64,000 nt of DNA from Pseudomonas parasichuanensis (GCF_021601385.1 NZ_BQHO01000006.1:124001-188000); one strand, 5' to 3'. Shown: positions 7,336-16,929, counted from the stretch's first letter. The notes: a model not told the origin generated them from the sequence alone. Translations and numbers: made by a program.

Positions 7336-8778
7336 ATGTTCGATTCCAGCGCCCTGCTGCGCCAGCGCTTCGCCGCGCTGCGCAGCACGGCCGAAGTGTT
7401 CTCGCTTCGCCACGTCAAGCAATCGCACCAGTCCCTTTCAGTTCGCCGCAACGTTACCGAGCCGCCGCACTTCAGCCAGGACGAAGGCGCCATGCTCACC
7501 GTGCGGGTCAACGGCGTGGAGGCCTACGCGGCCACCGCCGACCTGTCGCAAAGTGGCCTGCAGCGCGCCCTGGAGCAGGCCGAGGCACTGGCCCGCCGAA
7601 TCCAGGCCCACAGCCTGCTCGACCTCAGTGGCCAACACGCCCCGAGCGAACGCCACGACCATGTTTCGCCCAACTTCGACCAGCCCTTGCCCAACCTCGC
7701 AGATTGCCTGGACCTGCTGGCTGCGGAATCCGCCAGTGTGCCCAAGGACAGCCGCCTGGTGGACTGGCAGGCCAGCCTCGGCATCAGCCTGGTCGAGCAG
7801 ACCTACCTGAACTCCGCGGGCGCCGAGCTGCGCCATGCCCAGCGCTTCGTCTACCCGGGCCTGGGCGTCACCGCCAGCGACGGCCAGGACAGCCAGAGCC
7901 GCACCCTGGGCCGCGACAACTTCGGCCAGCAAGGCAGTTTCGAGGTGATCGAGCGCTGCGGCCTGGTGGGCGCGGCCCGCCGCGTGGCGGATGAGGCGCT
8001 GCAACTGCTGCTGGCACCCAATACGCCGAGCGGCACCCGCGACCTGCTGCTGATGCCCGACCAGATGATGCTGCAGATCCACGAATCCATCGGCCACCCG
8101 CTGGAGATGGACCGCATCCTCGGCGACGAGCGCAACTACGCCGGCACCAGCTTCGTCAAGGCCGCCGACTTCGGCCACCTGCAATACGGCTCCACGCTGC
8201 TCAATGTGACCTTCGACCCCACCATCGGCGAAGAGCTGGCCAGCTACAGCTTCGACGACGACGGCACCCCGGCCAGCAAGCAGTTCCTGATCCGCGATGG
8301 CTTGCTGGTGCGCCCGCTGGGCGGCGCGCTGTCGCAACTGCGCTCGGGCCTGGGCGGCGTGGCCAACAGCCGCGCCTGTGGCTGGAACCGCGCGCCGATC
8401 GACCGCATGGCCAACCTCAACATCGAGCCCGGCGACCAGTCGCTTGAGCAACTGATCGGCGGCATCGAGCACGGCATCCTGATGCGCACCAACCGCTCAT
8501 GGTCCATCGATGACGCCCGCAACAAGTTCCAGTTCGGTTGTGAATGGGGCCAGTTGATCGAGAACGGCGAGCTCAAGGGCGTGGTGAAAAACCCGAACTA
8601 CCGGGGCATCTCCGCCGAGTTCTGGCGCAACCTGTCGGCGGTGGGTGATCGCAGCACCTTCCAGGTGCTTGGCACACCCAACTGCGGCAAGGGCGAGCCC
8701 AACCAGGTGGTGCGGGTCGGCCACGCCTCGCCGGCCTGTGTGTTCCGCCAGATCGACGTATTCGGAGGGGACGCCTGA
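7336..8778 (+). CDS. TldD-like metalloprotease subunit (second-type TldD/PmbA family)
   Basis: 480-aa member of the TldD/PmbA family. The metal-binding motif HESIGH is intact (residues 249-254), as in active TldD subunits, with the downstream GxLxxxL and NxR segments of the family. TldD/TldE heterodimers degrade unfolded peptides and mature modified peptides such as microcins. In Pseudomonas the housekeeping tldD and pmbA lie elsewhere, so this is probably an additional pair with its own substrate (inference). Ribosome site GGAGG 6 bp before ATG. Ends in TGATG overlapping the next gene by one base. Confidence 0.85.
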   Translation: MFDSSALLRQRFAALRSTAEVFSLRHVKQSHQSLSVRRNVTEPPHFSQDEGAMLTVRVNGVEAYAATADLSQSGLQRALEQAEALARRIQAHSLLDLSGQHAPSERHDHVSPNFDQPLPNLADCLDLLAAESASVPKDSRLVDWQASLGISLVEQTYLNSAGAELRHAQRFVYPGLGVTASDGQDSQSRTLGRDNFGQQGSFEVIERCGLVGAARRVADEALQLLLAPNTPSGTRDLLLMPDQMMLQIHESIGHPLEMDRILGDERNYAGTSFVKAADFGHLQYGSTLLNVTFDPTIGEELASYSFDDDGTPASKQFLIRDGLLVRPLGGALSQLRSGLGGVANSRACGWNRAPIDRMANLNIEPGDQSLEQLIGGIEHGILMRTNRSWSIDDARNKFQFGCEWGQLIENGELKGVVKNPNYRGISAEFWRNLSAVGDRSTFQVLGTPNCGKGEPNQVVRVGHASPACVFRQIDVFGGDA

Positions 8779-10106
8779 TGAGCACCTATCAACAACGTTT
8801 CGAAGCCCTGCTCGGCGCCCTGCGCGATGCGCTGCAACCGGGCGAGCAGTTCACCCTGGGCTACAGCGCCGAGCACTCGCAGTTCGTGCGCTTCAACCAT
8901 GCCAAGGTGCGCCAGGCGGGTGTGGTCAGCCAGGCCAGTGTGCAATTGCGCTTGATCCGTGATGGCCGCCAGGCGGAGCAGCAGATCACCTTGGGCGATG
9001 ACGCCGAGCTGGATCGCCAGCGCCTGTATGATGGCCTCGGGCAACTGCGCCAGACCCTGCCGCTGCTGCCGGTCGACCCTTACCTGAGCCTCGACGAGAG
9101 CGCCTGGCACAGCCACAGCCTGCTGGAGCAGCCGCTGCCCGGGCTGGATGAAGTGCTGGCCTTGGTCGAACGCGAGGCCAACGACCTTGACCTGGTCGGC
9201 ATCTACGCCGCCGGCCCCATCTGCCGCGGCTTCGCCAGCTCGTTTGGCGCCTTCGGCTGGCACCAGGCCAACAGCTTCAACTTCGACTGGAGCCTGTTCC
9301 ACGCCAACGGCCAGGCGGTCAAGGCCAACTACGCGGGCCAAGCCTGGAGCGGCGAGGCCTTTGCCGCGCGCCTGCGCCAGGCCCGCGAACAGCTGGAACA
9401 CCTGGGCCGCCCGGCGATCACCCTCAAGCCCGGCAGCTACCGCGCCTACCTGGCGCCGGCGGCGATGGACGAGATTGCGGGCATGCTCTGCTGGGGTGGT
9501 TTCTCCGCCCAGGCACTGGCGACGGGGAACAGCTCGCTGCAACGCCTGTACAACGGCGATGCGCAACTGAGCCCGCTGGTGAGTTTCAGCGAACAGGTCA
9601 GTGGCTCGCTGAGCCCGGCGTTTTCCGATGAAGGCTCACCACGCCAGGACCTGCACCTGATCGGTGAAGGGCAGGCGCTGGAACGGCTGGTCAGTGCCCG
9701 CAGCGCGGTCGAGTTCGCACAGGCTGCCAATGGCGCCGACAGCTACGAGTCGCCCTGTGCACTGAGCCTGGCGCCGGGCAACCTGCCCAGCGCGCAGATC
9801 CTCGAACGTCTGGGCACCGGCCTGTACATCAGCAACCTGTGGTACCTGAACTATTCGGACCTGCCGGCCGCGCGGATGACCGGGCTGACCCGGTTCGCCA
9901 CGTTCTGGGTGGAAAACGGCCAAATCCAGGGGCCGGTGAGCACCATGCGTTTTGATGACAGTCTCTACAGCTTGCTGGGTAGCCAGCTGGAGGACCTGAC
10001 CCAGGAGCGCGAGATGATCCTGTCGACCAGCACTTATGGGCAGCGCAGTACCGGGTCGAGTCATTTGCCAGGGGCGCTGGTCAGAGGGTTGACCCTGACA
10101 TTGTGA
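8778..10106 (+). CDS. TldE/PmbA-like partner of the TldD-like protease
   Basis: 442-aa TldD/PmbA family protein without the HExxxH metal site, therefore the TldE-like, non-catalytic half. It shows PmbA-like C-terminal features (GTGLYISNLWYLNYSDLPAARMTGLTRFATFWVENGQI, with positions corresponding to the conserved family core). Start ATG overlaps the stop of the TldD-like gene (TGATG), so the two are made together and presumably form a heterodimer. No substrate peptide gene or export gene is evident directly next to the pair; the following gene encodes a drug-type exporter but is separated by a REP pair. Confidence 0.83.
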   Translation: MSTYQQRFEALLGALRDALQPGEQFTLGYSAEHSQFVRFNHAKVRQAGVVSQASVQLRLIRDGRQAEQQITLGDDAELDRQRLYDGLGQLRQTLPLLPVDPYLSLDESAWHSHSLLEQPLPGLDEVLALVEREANDLDLVGIYAAGPICRGFASSFGAFGWHQANSFNFDWSLFHANGQAVKANYAGQAWSGEAFAARLRQAREQLEHLGRPAITLKPGSYRAYLAPAAMDEIAGMLCWGGFSAQALATGNSSLQRLYNGDAQLSPLVSFSEQVSGSLSPAFSDEGSPRQDLHLIGEGQALERLVSARSAVEFAQAANGADSYESPCALSLAPGNLPSAQILERLGTGLYISNLWYLNYSDLPAARMTGLTRFATFWVENGQIQGPVSTMRFDDSLYSLLGSQLEDLTQEREMILSTSTYGQRSTGSSHLPGALVRGLTLTL

Positions 10107-10117
10107 TCGGCGGGACC

Positions 10118-10198
10118 GGCCTCATCGCTGGCAAGCCAGCTCCCACACTGAGCGGCGTGCACTGCCCCTGTGGGAGCCGGCTTGCCGGCGATGAGGCC
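10118..10198. repeat. REP pair, type A
   Basis: Inverted pair between the tldE-like gene and the MFS gene: GGCCTCATCGCTGGCAAGCC on the left, TGTGGGAGCCGGCTTGCC then GGCGATGAGGCC on the right. Confidence 0.92.
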
Positions 10199-10229
10199 GG
10201 CACAGGCAAACAGCAGAATTGAGGTAACC

Positions 10230-11657
10230 ATGTCCGATCGCGCACCACTGGACCCCGTCACCGCCCGCTGGATCCCCTGGGTGGTGGCCATCGCCTTCTT
10301 CATGCAGTCGCTGGACGGCACCATCCTCAACACCGCGCTGCCGGCCATGGCCCGCTCGCTGGCCGAGGACCCGCTGCGCATGCAGGGGGTGATCATCGCC
10401 TACATGCTCACCGTGGCCCTGCTGATCCCGGCCTCGGGCTGGATCGCCGACCGCTTCGGCACCAAGCGCATCTTCTTCAGTGCCATCCTGCTGTTCAGCT
10501 TCGGCTCGTTGCTGTGCGCCATGGCCAACAGCCTGGGTTTCCTGATCTTCGCCCGGGTAGTGCAAGGCCTGGGCGGGGCGCTGATGCTGCCGGTCGGGCG
10601 GCTGGTGGTGCTGCGCGCCTACCCGCGCAGCGAGCTGGTGCGGATCATGAGTTTCATCACCATCCCGGGCCTGCTCGGCCCACTGCTCGGCCCGACGCTG
10701 GGCGGCTGGCTGGTGGAGATCCTGACCTGGCACTGGATCTTCCTGCTCAACCTGCCGGTAGGCGCGCTGGGCTGCTACGCGGTGTGGAAATTCATCCCCG
10801 ACCTGCGTGGCGCCGAACGCACCCGCTTCGACGGCCCGGGCTTCGTGCTGTTTGGCGCCGCGATGGTGCTGATCACCATCGCCATGGAAGGCCTGGGCGA
10901 GCTGCACCTGCCGCACCTGCGGGTGATGCTGTTGCTGTTCGCCGGCATGGCCTGCCTGGCCGCCTACTGGCTGCGCGCCGGGCGAGACCCGGAGCCCTTG
11001 TTCTCGCCCTCGCTGTTTCGCGTGCGCACCTTCGCCATCGGCATCCTCGGCAACCTGTTCGCCCGCCTGGGCAGCGGCGCCCTGCCCTTCCTGGTGCCAT
11101 TGCTGCTGCAGGTGGCGCTGGGCTACTCGCCGGCCCAGGCCGGGATGAGCATGATCCCGCTGGCAGCCGCGGCGATGCTGGCCAAGTCAGTCGCCCGGCC
11201 GCTGATCGAGCGCCTCGGCTACCGCATCGTGCTCACCGGCAACACCCTGCTGCTGGGCCTGCTGCTGGCCAGCCTGGGGCTGGTCGATGAACAGACGCCT
11301 TATGCCCTGCTGCTGGTGCAACTGGCGCTGCTGGGGGCGGTGAACTCGATGCAGTTCACGGCGATGAACACCGTGACCCTGATCGACCTCGACGACGCCA
11401 GCGCCAGCAGCGGCAACAGCCTGCTGTCGGTGGTCGCGCAACTGTCGCTGAGCCTGGGCGTGGCCTGCGCCGGTGCGCTGCTCGGTGGCTTCACCGCGGC
11501 CGGCAGTGCCGAAGGCGTGGAAAGCACCCTCGGCGCGTTCCAGCTGACCTTCGTCACCATCGGCGTGATGGCCATGCTGGCGGCGGCGATCTTCCTGCAA
11601 CTGGCGCCGACAGACGGAAGGCGCGCTCGTCGTCCGGAAGAGCACGTCGAGTCGTAG
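10230..11657 (+). CDS. mdtD: MdtD-like multidrug exporter (MFS, DHA2 family, 14 TM)
   Basis: 475-aa inner membrane proton-driven exporter of the EmrB/QacA family. The N-terminus (WVVAIAFFMQSLDGTILNTALPAMA), motif A region GWIADRFGTKRIF, motif C-like GLLGPLLGPTLGGWLVE and the DLDD loop follow MdtD of E. coli closely. Hydrophobicity suggests 13-14 membrane segments. ATG at 10230 is chosen because GAGG precedes it by 5 bp; the open frame continues into the upstream REP, which is not coding. Substrates unknown. No adjacent regulator or adaptor gene. Confidence 0.88.
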   Translation: MSDRAPLDPVTARWIPWVVAIAFFMQSLDGTILNTALPAMARSLAEDPLRMQGVIIAYMLTVALLIPASGWIADRFGTKRIFFSAILLFSFGSLLCAMANSLGFLIFARVVQGLGGALMLPVGRLVVLRAYPRSELVRIMSFITIPGLLGPLLGPTLGGWLVEILTWHWIFLLNLPVGALGCYAVWKFIPDLRGAERTRFDGPGFVLFGAAMVLITIAMEGLGELHLPHLRVMLLLFAGMACLAAYWLRAGRDPEPLFSPSLFRVRTFAIGILGNLFARLGSGALPFLVPLLLQVALGYSPAQAGMSMIPLAAAAMLAKSVARPLIERLGYRIVLTGNTLLLGLLLASLGLVDEQTPYALLLVQLALLGAVNSMQFTAMNTVTLIDLDDASASSGNSLLSVVAQLSLSLGVACAGALLGGFTAAGSAEGVESTLGAFQLTFVTIGVMAMLAAAIFLQLAPTDGRRARRPEEHVES

Positions 11658-11721
11658 GGCGAATGGCCATGAGGCTGGTAGACTGTGCGACATTTTTCGC
11701 TTCGCACCGCAGGCCCGCCTC

Positions 11722-13107
11722 GTGACCGTTGAAACCACCGCCTTTGCCACCCTCCCGCTGTCCGCCGCCATGCTGGCCAACCTGGACGCCCTGGGCTACA
11801 CCTCGATGACCCCGATCCAGGCCCAGAGCCTGCCGGTGATCCTCAAGGGCCAGGACCTGATCGCCCAGGCCAAGACCGGCAGCGGCAAGACCGCCGCCTT
11901 CGGCATCGGCCTGCTCAACCCGATCAACCCACGCTACTTCGGTTGCCAGGCGCTGGTGCTGTGCCCGACCCGCGAGCTGGCCGACCAGGTCGCCAAGGAG
12001 CTGCGCCGCCTGGCCCGCGCCGAGGACAACATCAAGATCCTCACCCTGTGCGGCGGCGTGTCGCTGGGCCCGCAGATCGCCTCGCTGGAGCACGGCGCGC
12101 ACATCATCGTCGGCACCCCGGGGCGCATCCAGCAGCACCTGGACAAGGGCACCCTGGTACTCGACGGGCTGAACACCCTGGTGCTCGACGAAGCCGACCG
12201 CATGCTCGACATGGGCTTCTTCGACGCCATCGCCAGCATCATCGGCAAGACCCCGTCGCGCCGCCAGACCCTGCTGTTCTCGGCTACCTACCCGGCCGGC
12301 ATCGAGCAACTGGCCAAGGACTTCATGCGCCAGCCGCAGCAGGTCAAGGTCGAAGCGCTGCACAGCGACAACCAGATCGAACAGCGCTTCATCGAGATCG
12401 ACGCGCAGCAGCGCCTGGAAGCCGTGACCCGCGTGCTCGGCCACTACCGCCCGCAGTCCTGCGTGGCGTTCTGCTTCACCAAGCAGCAGTGCGAGGACGT
12501 GGTCGCCCACCTGACCGCCAAGGGTATCGTTGCCCAGGCGCTGCACGGCGACCTGGAGCAGCGCGACCGCGACCAGGTGCTGACCATGTTCGCCAACCGC
12601 AGCAGCTCGGTGCTGGTGGCCACCGACGTGGCCGCCCGCGGCCTGGACATCGATGGCCTGGACATGGTCATCAACGTCGAGCTGGCGCGTGACGCCGAGA
12701 TCCACGTACACCGCGTCGGCCGTACCGGCCGTGCCGGTGAAAAAGGCGTGGCGATCAGCCTGGTGGCCCCGGCCGAAGGCCACCGCGCCCAGGCCATCGA
12801 AGACCTGCAAAAGCAACCGCTGCGCTGGGAACAGCTGGACAGCCTGAAGAACAAAGGCGGCGAGCCGCTGCTGCCGGCGATGACCACCCTGTGCATCGGC
12901 GCCGGGCGCAAGGACAAGCTGCGCCCGGGTGACATCCTCGGTGCGCTGACCGGCGATGCCGGGCTGCCGGGCAAGCAGGTGGGCAAGATCGCCATCTTCG
13001 ACTTCGTCGCGTTCGTGGCCGTGGAGCGGGCAGTGGCCAAGCAGGCCATGCAGCGCCTGAACAGCGGCAAGATCAAGGGTCGCGCCCTGAAAGTCCGTAT
13101 CGTCTGA
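11722..13107 (+). CDS. dbpA: ATP-dependent RNA helicase DbpA
   Basis: 461-aa DEAD-box helicase acting in late assembly of the 50S ribosomal subunit. Motifs in order: Q motif (MTPIQAQSLP), Walker A AKTGSGKT, PTRELA, DEAD in [12 protein letters not shown] in FSATYP, RGLDI and HRVGRTGRAG. The C-terminal about 75 residues form the RNA-binding domain that in DbpA recognises hairpin 92 of 23S rRNA, ending GRALKVRIV. The start is GTG at 11722 (GTGACCGTTGAAACC). Monocistronic, followed by a REP pair. Confidence 0.95.
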   Translation: MTVETTAFATLPLSAAMLANLDALGYTSMTPIQAQSLPVILKGQDLIAQAKTGSGKTAAFGIGLLNPINPRYFGCQALVLCPTRELADQVAKELRRLARAEDNIKILTLCGGVSLGPQIASLEHGAHIIVGTPGRIQQHLDKGTLVLDGLNTLVLDEADRMLDMGFFDAIASIIGKTPSRRQTLLFSATYPAGIEQLAKDFMRQPQQVKVEALHSDNQIEQRFIEIDAQQRLEAVTRVLGHYRPQSCVAFCFTKQQCEDVVAHLTAKGIVAQALHGDLEQRDRDQVLTMFANRSSSVLVATDVAARGLDIDGLDMVINVELARDAEIHVHRVGRTGRAGEKGVAISLVAPAEGHRAQAIEDLQKQPLRWEQLDSLKNKGGEPLLPAMTTLCIGAGRKDKLRPGDILGALTGDAGLPGKQVGKIAIFDFVAFVAVERAVAKQAMQRLNSGKIKGRALKVRIV

Positions 13108-13116
13108 AGCATTTTT

Positions 13117-13217
13117 GGGGCTGCTGTGCAGCCCATCGCCGGCAAGCCGGCTCCCACAGGATTCGATGAGATCCCTGTGGGAGCCGGCTTGCCGGCGATG
13201 GGGCGCACAGCGGCCCC
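13117..13217. repeat. REP pair, type A, with outer GC hairpin
   Basis: GGGGCTGCTGTGCAGCCC, then inverted copies GCCGGCAAGCCGGCTCCCACA and TGTGGGAGCCGGCTTGCC, then GCGCACAGCGGCCCC. Located 10 bp after the dbpA stop, where it could also protect or terminate the transcript. Confidence 0.92.
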
Positions 13218-13238
13218 TGCTCTTGAAGAGGTAACACC

Positions 13239-14420
13239 GTGCACTCCACCGACGTGATCATCCTCGGCGCCGGCGCCGCTGGCCTGATGTGCGCCCAGCT
13301 CACCGCCAAGCGCGGGCGCCGGGTGCTGCTGCTCGACCACGCCAACAAACCGGGCAAGAAGATCCTCATGTCCGGCGGCGGGCGCTGCAACTTCACCAAC
13401 ATGTACACCGAGCCGGCCAACTTCCTCTCGCACAACCCGCATTTCTGCAAGTCGGCGCTGGCCCGCTACACCCAGTGGGACTTCATCGAACTGGTGTGCA
13501 AGCACGGTGTGCCGTACCACGAGAAGAAGCTCGGCCAGCTGTTCTGCGACAACAAATCCAGCGACATCCTCGACATGCTGCTGGCCGAGTGCGACGAGGC
13601 CGGCGCCGAGCTGCGCATGAACACCAGCATCGAACAGATCGAGAAAACCGAAGGCGGCTACCGCCTGCAGACCAGTGCCGGCCCGTTCGCCTGCCAGTCG
13701 TTGGTGATCGCCACCGGCGGCCTGTCGATCCCGACCCTGGGCGCCACCGGCTTCGGCTACCAGGTTGCGCGCCAGTTCGGCCACGAACTGCTGCCGACCC
13801 GCGCCGGGTTGGTGCCGTTCACCATCACCGAGCCCCAGCTCAAGGCACTGTGCACCGAGCTGTCCGGCACTTCGCTGGACTGCACCGCCAGCTGCAACGG
13901 CGTCAGTTTCCGGGAAAACCTGCTGTTCACCCACCGCGGCCTGAGCGGCCCGGCGATCCTGCAGATTTCGTCGTTCTGGGAGGCCGGCGACACCGTCGAG
14001 ATCAACCTGCTGCCCGACCGTGATGCACTGGAATGGCTGCAGGGCCAGCAGGCCGAGCGCCCCAACAGCGAACTGAAGACCGTGCTGGGCGAGGTGTTCA
14101 CCCGCAAGCTGGCCAACCTGCTGGCCGAGCAGTGGTTCGAATCCAAGCCGCTCAAGCAATACACCCCGGCTGAGTTGGCCGAGGTCGCCGAGAAACTGGC
14201 GGCCTGGCAGGTGGTGCCGGCGGGCACCGAGGGCTACCGCACCGCCGAGGTGACCCTGGGCGGCGTGGACACCCGTGAGGTGTCGTCCAAGACCATGGAG
14301 TCGCTGAAGAGCCCTGGGCTGTACTTCATCGGCGAGGTACTGGACGTGAGCGGCCACCTGGGTGGCTTCAACTTCCAGTGGGCCTGGGCTTCGGCCAACG
14401 CTGCGGCGCAGTTCGTGTAG
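13239..14420 (+). CDS. YhiN/HI0933-type FAD-dependent oxidoreductase
   Basis: 393-aa flavoprotein of the HI0933/YhiN family (NAD(P)/FAD-dependent, often annotated as aminoacetone oxidase family). N-terminal Rossmann motif IILGAGAAGLMCA, MSGGGRCNFTN characteristic of the family, ATGGLSIPTLGATGFGY in the middle and a C-terminal FAD motif GLYFIGEVLDVSGHLGGFNFQWAWASG-like end. GTG start at 13239 with AAGAGG 6 bp upstream. Physiological reaction is not established for the family. It lies between two REP pairs and is probably monocistronic. Confidence 0.88.
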   Translation: MHSTDVIILGAGAAGLMCAQLTAKRGRRVLLLDHANKPGKKILMSGGGRCNFTNMYTEPANFLSHNPHFCKSALARYTQWDFIELVCKHGVPYHEKKLGQLFCDNKSSDILDMLLAECDEAGAELRMNTSIEQIEKTEGGYRLQTSAGPFACQSLVIATGGLSIPTLGATGFGYQVARQFGHELLPTRAGLVPFTITEPQLKALCTELSGTSLDCTASCNGVSFRENLLFTHRGLSGPAILQISSFWEAGDTVEINLLPDRDALEWLQGQQAERPNSELKTVLGEVFTRKLANLLAEQWFESKPLKQYTPAELAEVAEKLAAWQVVPAGTEGYRTAEVTLGGVDTREVSSKTMESLKSPGLYFIGEVLDVSGHLGGFNFQWAWASANAAAQFV

Positions 14421-14482
14421 AGTAGAATCCATTCAGCAGCACGGAACGCTTCTTGCTGGTCTGTGCTGGAGTGCCGTTTTTT

Positions 14483-14589
14483 TGGGGGCTGCTGCGCAGC
14501 CCTTTCGCGGCACAAGGCCGCTCCTACAGGAGATCGCGTAGCTCTGTAGGAGCGGCCTTGTGTCGCGAAAGGGCCGCAAAGCGGCCCCC
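14483..14589. repeat. REP pair, type B (GTAGGAGCGGCCTTGTGCCGCGAAAGGG)
   Basis: GGGGGCTGCTGCGCAGCCC, inverted pair CTTTCGCGGCACAAGGCC and GGCCTTGTGTCGCGAAAG, then GGGCCGCAAAGCGGCCCCC. Sits between yhiN-like and yccS-like genes. Confidence 0.9.
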
Positions 14590-14633
14590 GACGGCCTGGA
14601 AAGGTATTCATCCGCTCACAGCCCAGGGCCATC

Positions 14634-16817
14634 ATGTCATCGAGCTCGTTCCGCCATTCATTGCGTCGCCTGTGGGGCCAAGACAAGTTCAGCTACGCCA
14701 TTCGCGTGACCATCGCCCTCACCGGCAGCATGGCCTGGTGTTGGTACCAGAACGAGATGAGCCTGCTCATCCCGCTGTTCCTCGGCATCATCGCCAGCGC
14801 CCTGGCCGAGACCGACGATGGTTGGCAGGGCCGCCTCAGTGCCCTGCTGGTGACCCTCGGCTGTTTTGCCATCGCCGCCTTGTCGGTGGAGCTGCTGTTC
14901 CCCTACCCCTGGATCTTCGCCATCGCCCTGGCCCTGGCCGCCTTCGGCCTGACCATGCTCGGTGCGCTGGGCGAGCGCTACGGGGCCATCGCCTCGGCGA
15001 CCCTGATCCTGTCGGTGTACACCATGATTGGTGTGGACCAGCGCGGTGGCGAGGTCAGTGACTTCTGGCATGAGCCGCTGCTGCTGGTGACCGGCGCCGC
15101 CTGGTACGGCCTGCTGTCGGTACTCTGGCAGGCGCTGTTTTCCAACCAGCCGGTGCAGCAGAGCCTGGCCAAGCTGTTCTATGAGCTGGGCAGCTACCTC
15201 AAGCTCAAAGCCAGCCTGTTCGAACCGATCCGCGGCCTGGACGTCGAGGCCACGCGCCTGGAACTGGCCAAGCAGAACGGCAAGGTGGTGGCCGCGCTCA
15301 ACGCCGCCAAGGAAATCATCCTGCACCGGGTGGGCAACAGCCAGCCCAACTCCAAGGTCAGCCGCTACCTGAAGCTGTACTTCCTGGCCCAGGACCTGCA
15401 CGAGCGGGTCAGCGCCTCGCACTACCCGTACAACGCCCTCAACGAGGCGTTCTTCCACAGCGACGTGATGTTCCGCTGCCAACGCCTGCTGCGCAAACAG
15501 GGTGCCTCCTGCCAGGAGCTGGCGCGCTCCATCCGCCTGCGCCAGCCGTTTGTGCTCGCCAGCGGCTACCCCGAGGCGCTGGAAGACCTGAATGCTTCAC
15601 TGGAGCACCTGCGCGAACAGAACAACCCGGCCTGGCGCGGGCTGTTGCGCTCGCTGCGGGCGCTGGCTGCCAACCTGGCCACCCTGGACCGTCTGCTGGG
15701 CGCCGCCAGTAACCCCGACAGCCTGGCCGACGCCAGCGACAGCAGCCTGCTCGACCGCTCGCCGCGCAATCTGAAGGATGTGTGGCAGCGGCTGCGCACC
15801 CAGCTGACCCCCACTTCGCTGCTGTTCCGCCATGCCCTGCGCCTGTCACTGGCACTGTCGGTGGGCTACGGCATGGTGCACCTGATCCACCCGACGCAAG
15901 GCTACTGGATCATCCTCACCACCCTGTTCGTCTGCCAGCCCAACTACGGGGCTACCCGACGCAAGCTGGGCCAGCGGATGCTTGGCACTGCCATCGGCCT
16001 GACCGTGGGCTGGGCGCTGTTCGACCTGTTCCCCAACCCGTTGATGCAGTCGGCGTTCGCCGTGGTGGCCGGAGTGGTGTTCTTCGTCAACCGTACCACC
16101 CGCTATACCCTGGCCACGGCGGCGATCACCCTGATGGTACTGTTCTGCTTCAACCAGACCGGCGATGGCTACGGGCTGTTCCTGCCACGCCTGTTCGATA
16201 CCCTGGTCGGCAGCCTGATCGCCATCCTCGCGGTGTTCCTGTTCCTGCCCGACTGGCAGGGCCGGCGGCTGAACAAGGTACTGGGCAATACCCTGGCCTG
16301 CGCCAGCCAGTACCTGCGCCAGATCATGCAGCAGTATGCCCACGGCAAACGCGACGACCTGGCCTACCGCCTGGCCCGGCGCAACGCGCACAACGCCGAC
16401 GCGGCGCTGTCCACCACCCTGGCCAACATGCTCATGGAGCCGGGGCATTTCCGTAAGGAGGCCGATGTCGGCTTCCGCTTCCTGGTGCTGTCGCACACCC
16501 TGCTCAGTTACCTCTCGGGGCTTGGGGCACACCGCGACACGGCATTGCCGGCGGAGGTCCATGAGCAGCTGATCGAGGGTGCAGGCCAGACCTTGGCCGC
16601 CAGCCTCGACGAAATCGCCAACGGCCTGGCCGCACGCCTGCCGGTGGCGATCCACAGTGACGCGGAAGAAGCCCTGGCCAATGCGCTGGAGCAGATGCCC
16701 GAGGAGCTGGACGAGCACCAGCGCCTGGTGCAGACCCAGCTGGCGTTGATTTGCCGGCAGCTGGGGCCGCTGCGTACGCTGGCGGGCCACTTGATCAAGG
16801 AAGGTGAACCCGTGTAG
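14634..16817 (+). CDS. yccS: YccS/YhfK-type membrane protein (FUSC family)
   Basis: 727-aa inner membrane protein. Two blocks of about five to six membrane helices each (residues about 20-160 and 395-530) alternate with soluble helical domains, the layout of the YccS/FUSC aromatic-acid-efflux-like family. Recognisable segments include YAIRVTIALTGSMAWCWYQNE at the start and IHPTQGYWIILTTLFVCQPNYGATRRKLGQR before the second block. Transport of aromatic acids is known only for related AaeB; no substrate is known for YccS. The TAG stop lies inside the type B repeat that follows (TGTAGGAGCGG), so the repeat supplies the stop codon. Confidence 0.87.
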   Translation: MSSSSFRHSLRRLWGQDKFSYAIRVTIALTGSMAWCWYQNEMSLLIPLFLGIIASALAETDDGWQGRLSALLVTLGCFAIAALSVELLFPYPWIFAIALALAAFGLTMLGALGERYGAIASATLILSVYTMIGVDQRGGEVSDFWHEPLLLVTGAAWYGLLSVLWQALFSNQPVQQSLAKLFYELGSYLKLKASLFEPIRGLDVEATRLELAKQNGKVVAALNAAKEIILHRVGNSQPNSKVSRYLKLYFLAQDLHERVSASHYPYNALNEAFFHSDVMFRCQRLLRKQGASCQELARSIRLRQPFVLASGYPEALEDLNASLEHLREQNNPAWRGLLRSLRALAANLATLDRLLGAASNPDSLADASDSSLLDRSPRNLKDVWQRLRTQLTPTSLLFRHALRLSLALSVGYGMVHLIHPTQGYWIILTTLFVCQPNYGATRRKLGQRMLGTAIGLTVGWALFDLFPNPLMQSAFAVVAGVVFFVNRTTRYTLATAAITLMVLFCFNQTGDGYGLFLPRLFDTLVGSLIAILAVFLFLPDWQGRRLNKVLGNTLACASQYLRQIMQQYAHGKRDDLAYRLARRNAHNADAALSTTLANMLMEPGHFRKEADVGFRFLVLSHTLLSYLSGLGAHRDTALPAEVHEQLIEGAGQTLAASLDEIANGLAARLPVAIHSDAEEALANALEQMPEELDEHQRLVQTQLALICRQLGPLRTLAGHLIKEGEPV

Positions 16818-16929
16818 GAGCGGCCTTGTGCCGCGAAAGGGCTGCGCAGCAGCCCCAGGATCGGCTACAACGCATAGATTGTTGGGGCCGCTGCGCGGCC
16901 CGTTCGCGGCACAAGGCCGCTCCTACAGG
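16813..16929. repeat. REP pair, type B, overlapping the yccS stop codon
   Basis: TGTAGGAGCGGCCTTGTGCC on the left and its inverted copy ending GGCCGCTCCTACA on the right, with GGGCTGCGCAGCAGCCC and GGGGCCGCTGCGCGGCCC inside. The left end overlaps the last codons of yccS. Confidence 0.92.

Noticed and set aside
10107-10229. Upstream extension of the MFS gene to 10170
   Set aside because: The added 20 residues are translated REP sequence; the start at 10230 has a proper ribosome site and matches the family.
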